A stretch of DNA of 21,244 nt from Hofstenia miamia (lineage: Eukaryota; Xenacoelomorpha; Acoela; Hofsteniidae), in assembly GCA_900660155.1 (NCBI GenBank), contig CABFPE010000348.1, forward strand, positions 489,034-510,277, given 5' to 3'. This document shows positions 18,966 through 21,244 of the stretch, piece after piece. Position 1 is the first letter of the stretch. The number at the start of each line of letters is the position of its first letter. The position numbers and the translations under genes were made by a program. The notes under the pieces are model-generated. The model was not told where the DNA came from. It was given only the letters and a program-made list of their open reading frames with translations, and did no database searches.

Positions 18966-19740
18966 CAGAAACGACTAACACTTATATATTTCCTGAGCAA
19001 ATGTTTACAAATCGGTTACAAAGTCTGAAAATAAATCATAAGAAACTTTTACAAATGACTTATTATATGACTACAGCTTCCCAAAAAGTGTAATGATAAT
19101 GCAAGCATGCAAAATTAAGACATATTGTATAATAATAACAAATTGAAGCATCTAGTAGAAAAATCATTTAGTCACATTTTATACTTTCGAGGAAAATGGC
19201 AAACAAATTTTAAAAGAAAGCGTGAAATCTGGTATAAAAATCGAAAAAACTAAATGAGCTATAATCTCAAAAAATGACATGCTTTCATGAGAAATGCCAA
19301 TTTTTTCTTTTTTGAAGAGCAAAAATAATTTTCTTTTGCCCATTTAGTTTAACAATTTTTTACGCAGATTCCATGAAACAAACTCCGGAAATATTTTGCA
19401 CCATAGCTTTTTAGCTTTGGACTCCTAAAATTCCGAAATTTTGTAAGAAACAACATAATCGGAAAATGGAAACAAACTTAACTGAGTTCGATTGATATTC
19501 AATAGATGGGCATAAGAACTTGCTAATCAAATAAAAAGTGATTGAGCTATTGCTACTTAACCAAAACACCAATTTTCACATTTGATCAATACTAGAAAAT
19601 TGTGACAACAATTTGAAAACAGGAAAATATGACATACTTTTCACACTTGTACTGGAGCAAATCTCACAAAACTAGGGTAGAACATAAACTAGAATAGTTA
19701 CCATGGTGCGAGAATGGGGACAAAAATCTGTGGTCCCGCA
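18966..19740. other. Stretch without recognised features
   Basis: AT-rich, stop-dense in all frames. No repeats or RNA genes recognised. Confidence 0.4.
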
Positions 19741-19741
19741 G

Positions 19742-19763
19742 GTCTCTCCCTCTCTGTCTCTTT

Positions 19764-19815
<52 letters not shown>
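19742..19815. repeat. Pyrimidine tract followed by (TA)n microsatellite
   Basis: TC-rich sequence (19742-19766) runs into about 48 bp of pure TA. It gives a spurious isoleucine/tyrosine frame on the minus strand. Confidence 0.95.
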
Positions 19816-19818
<3 letters not shown>

Positions 19819-19854
19819 AATTATTATCAATAAACTATTATATGTAACATAAGT

Positions 19855-20900
19855 GCTCATTGACGTTTGTGAGGAAGTTGAAGTAGTGAAAAATTTAGAG
19901 GATGATAATGCGGCAGAAGATTTATCAGTAGAAATTCCCACAAAAAAAACAATGCAAAAGGAAATGGAAAAACCAAGACTACAAGGGGAAATTTGATAGA
20001 GATTTTATTAGTAAGCATCTACATGTACTGCAATTCGAAACAATTGATTGCTTTCTTCAGTTTTCTAAGATGGAAATGTTTGAGGAGTTGTATGCAGAAA
20101 GTAAAAGATATGCAGAGCAACAGATTACTTGTTGAAGAGCAACAACTGATTATTGGAAAAAGCTTATTTTTCTTTTGCTTGTCTCTGGATATAATAGACG
20201 TCATAATCAAAATTAGTGTTGGTCTTCAAATGATGACGTTGTTATCTAATTTTTACCAAGACAATGTCTAAGCAAAGATTTCGTGAATTGAAACTATTCC
20301 TCAATCTGCCAAATATTGATGCCTTACCAAGAGGTAAAGTTGGCAAGATTTCTCCATTTTATGAAGTTTTGGCAAACATTCTGAAGTCTTTGGAATATGG
20401 CATGAATGTCTGTCAATTGATGAATCATTGGTTTCATACTTTGGAAGGCATTCATGCAAGATGCTTATTCGAGCGAAGCCCATATGATTTGGTTTCAAAT
20501 TATGAATGATGTATAGTAATGGTGGTATTTATTCATTAATGGTCTCAACGTGTATGTTTTTGCTGGCTGAAGATTACAATGTCGATATGTGCATAATGAA
20601 TTTGTTTACATTAATTTGCATATTTTCATAAAAATAGTATCCCACTTCAACATTATGAATATTTAAGAGATATTGCAGCATGTCCTTGTAAGTCAGGACC
20701 AATATTGAAGCAAATACAACGTGGAAGCAAACATTTTCCTGATATCCATTAGATATGATGGCTTATCACATAACATTATTCATTTCTCACAAGGAAGATG
20801 TGCATTTTGCAGTAAGAATTGCAGACAAATGTGCCAAAAACGTGCTAGGAGGCTGCATATTATTTGTTTTGATATATTTCATGAAAAAATAGCGCTGTTC
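19855..20900 (+). pseudogene. piggyBac-type transposase, broken and internally deleted
   Basis: An acidic N-terminal frame (VVKNLEDDNAAEDLSVEIP) starts at about 19860. A shifted frame gives FISKHLHVLQFETIDCFLQF, then LLVSGYNRRHNQN, a stop and CWSSNDDVVI: the piggyBac GYN...YWS block. From 20264 the frame is MSKQRFRELKLFLNLPN, then RGKVGKISPFYEVL. A shift near 20405 leads to LSIDESLVSYFGRHSCK (20411-20460), the SIDE(S/A) motif with the first catalytic aspartate, and then FGFKL. Most of the remaining core is missing. At about 20680-20720 comes CPCKSGPILKQIQRG, and at 20750-20885 RYDGLSHNIIHFSQGRCAFC, then CFDIFHEK, the C-terminal cysteine-rich zinc domain. At least four stops or shifts make it non-functional. 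Flanking TTAA sites and termini were not identified. Confidence 0.85.
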
Positions 20901-21214
20901 CCAAAATTTTCCCATGCCATTAATTATGAAAAAAATACATTTAATGTAAAATTGTATCTTAGAAAGTATCCTGAATGTAATTTCTTGCTAATACATTAAA
21001 ATTACTTAAATTAAATTTGCTTATGTATGTAACGTTTAAAATACATCGTTATGTAAATTGTCAATTCAACAAATTTTCCTAATTCAAAACCTCTCCTTTT
21101 CATAATAATCCCATATTAGTAATAGGAAAAGCAAAATTAAAGAAAAGATCAATGCAAAATTTCTTTATTAATTTCTCGACAAGATGGTGTAATAAGCACT
21201 CAAAATACAAAAAA
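20901..21214. other. AT-rich tail, no gene seen
   Basis: It may include the piggyBac 3' terminal region, but no terminal repeat or TTAA duplication could be paired. Confidence 0.4.
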
Positions 21215-21244
21215 ACACACATATATATATATATATATATATAC
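21215..21244. repeat. (CA)/(TA)n microsatellite at right edge
   Basis: ACACAC runs into TA repeats up to the last base. Like the left edge, the window ends in a TA run, which often limits assembly. Confidence 0.95.

Noticed and set aside
19672..19941. Minus-strand frame of 89 codons with a long IY repeat
   Set aside because: The repeat is the (TA)n microsatellite. Flanking residues show no motif and the opposite strand begins a piggyBac remnant.
19993..20271. 92-codon plus-strand frame inside the piggyBac region
   Set aside because: The piggyBac motifs (FISKHLH, GYN, WSS) are in a different frame over the same bases, so this is a shadow.
1..21244. tRNA, rRNA or other structural RNA genes
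   Set aside because: I looked for tRNA A/B-box patterns and rRNA blocks on both strands and saw none convincing. A covariance-model scan could still find a small RNA I missed.

Overview
This window looks like nuclear DNA of an AT-rich invertebrate animal. The evidence is a split gene with short GT-AG introns whose product is recognisably animal TTC14, plus dense decayed transposons of animal types (Ty3/gypsy, hAT, piggyBac, non-LTR, Polinton-like) and (TA)n runs. I cannot name the phylum. Two N bases (about 4675 and 12771) point to a draft assembly.

Layout. Positions 56-2559 (minus) hold ten coding exons of a TTC14 orthologue: the start codon, an S1/OB-type region and TPR repeats. They form 372 uninterrupted codons, and the 3' end runs off the window. 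Positions 2571-3650 are non-coding with a (TA)n run. About 3700-4390 (plus) is the 3' end of a non-LTR reverse transcriptase.

Positions 4590-15820 are the most interesting part. A decayed transposase-like reading frame of unnamed family lies in four pieces (about 4590-5085, 5891-6047, 10055-10529, 15780-15818). Three elements separate the pieces, each with a target-site duplication (TSD): a 797-bp hAT remnant (5086-5882, 8-bp TSD), a roughly 4-kb Ty3/gypsy LTR retrotransposon (6049-10050, 4-5 bp TSD) and a 5244-bp Polinton/Maverick-like element (10530-15773, 6-bp TSD, roughly 500-bp inverted terminal repeats (TIRs)). Removing each insert with one TSD copy keeps the local reading frame, so three elements of different classes entered the same sequence.

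The Polinton-like element lacks room for the canonical gene set. It holds a second, concentric inverted-repeat pair (12564-12780 / 13660-13890), a 56-bp tandem repeat and several small coding remnants. Just downstream is an 834-bp MITE-like element (15911-16744) rich in CCACTGGTGG palindromes. The rest holds two reverse-transcriptase fragments on opposite strands (17235-17450 plus; 17900-18460 minus), a minisatellite of about 53 bp, and a broken piggyBac transposase (19855-20900) with its cysteine-rich C-terminus. Apart from TTC14, nothing here looks like an intact cellular gene. All calls are by eye, with no database search.
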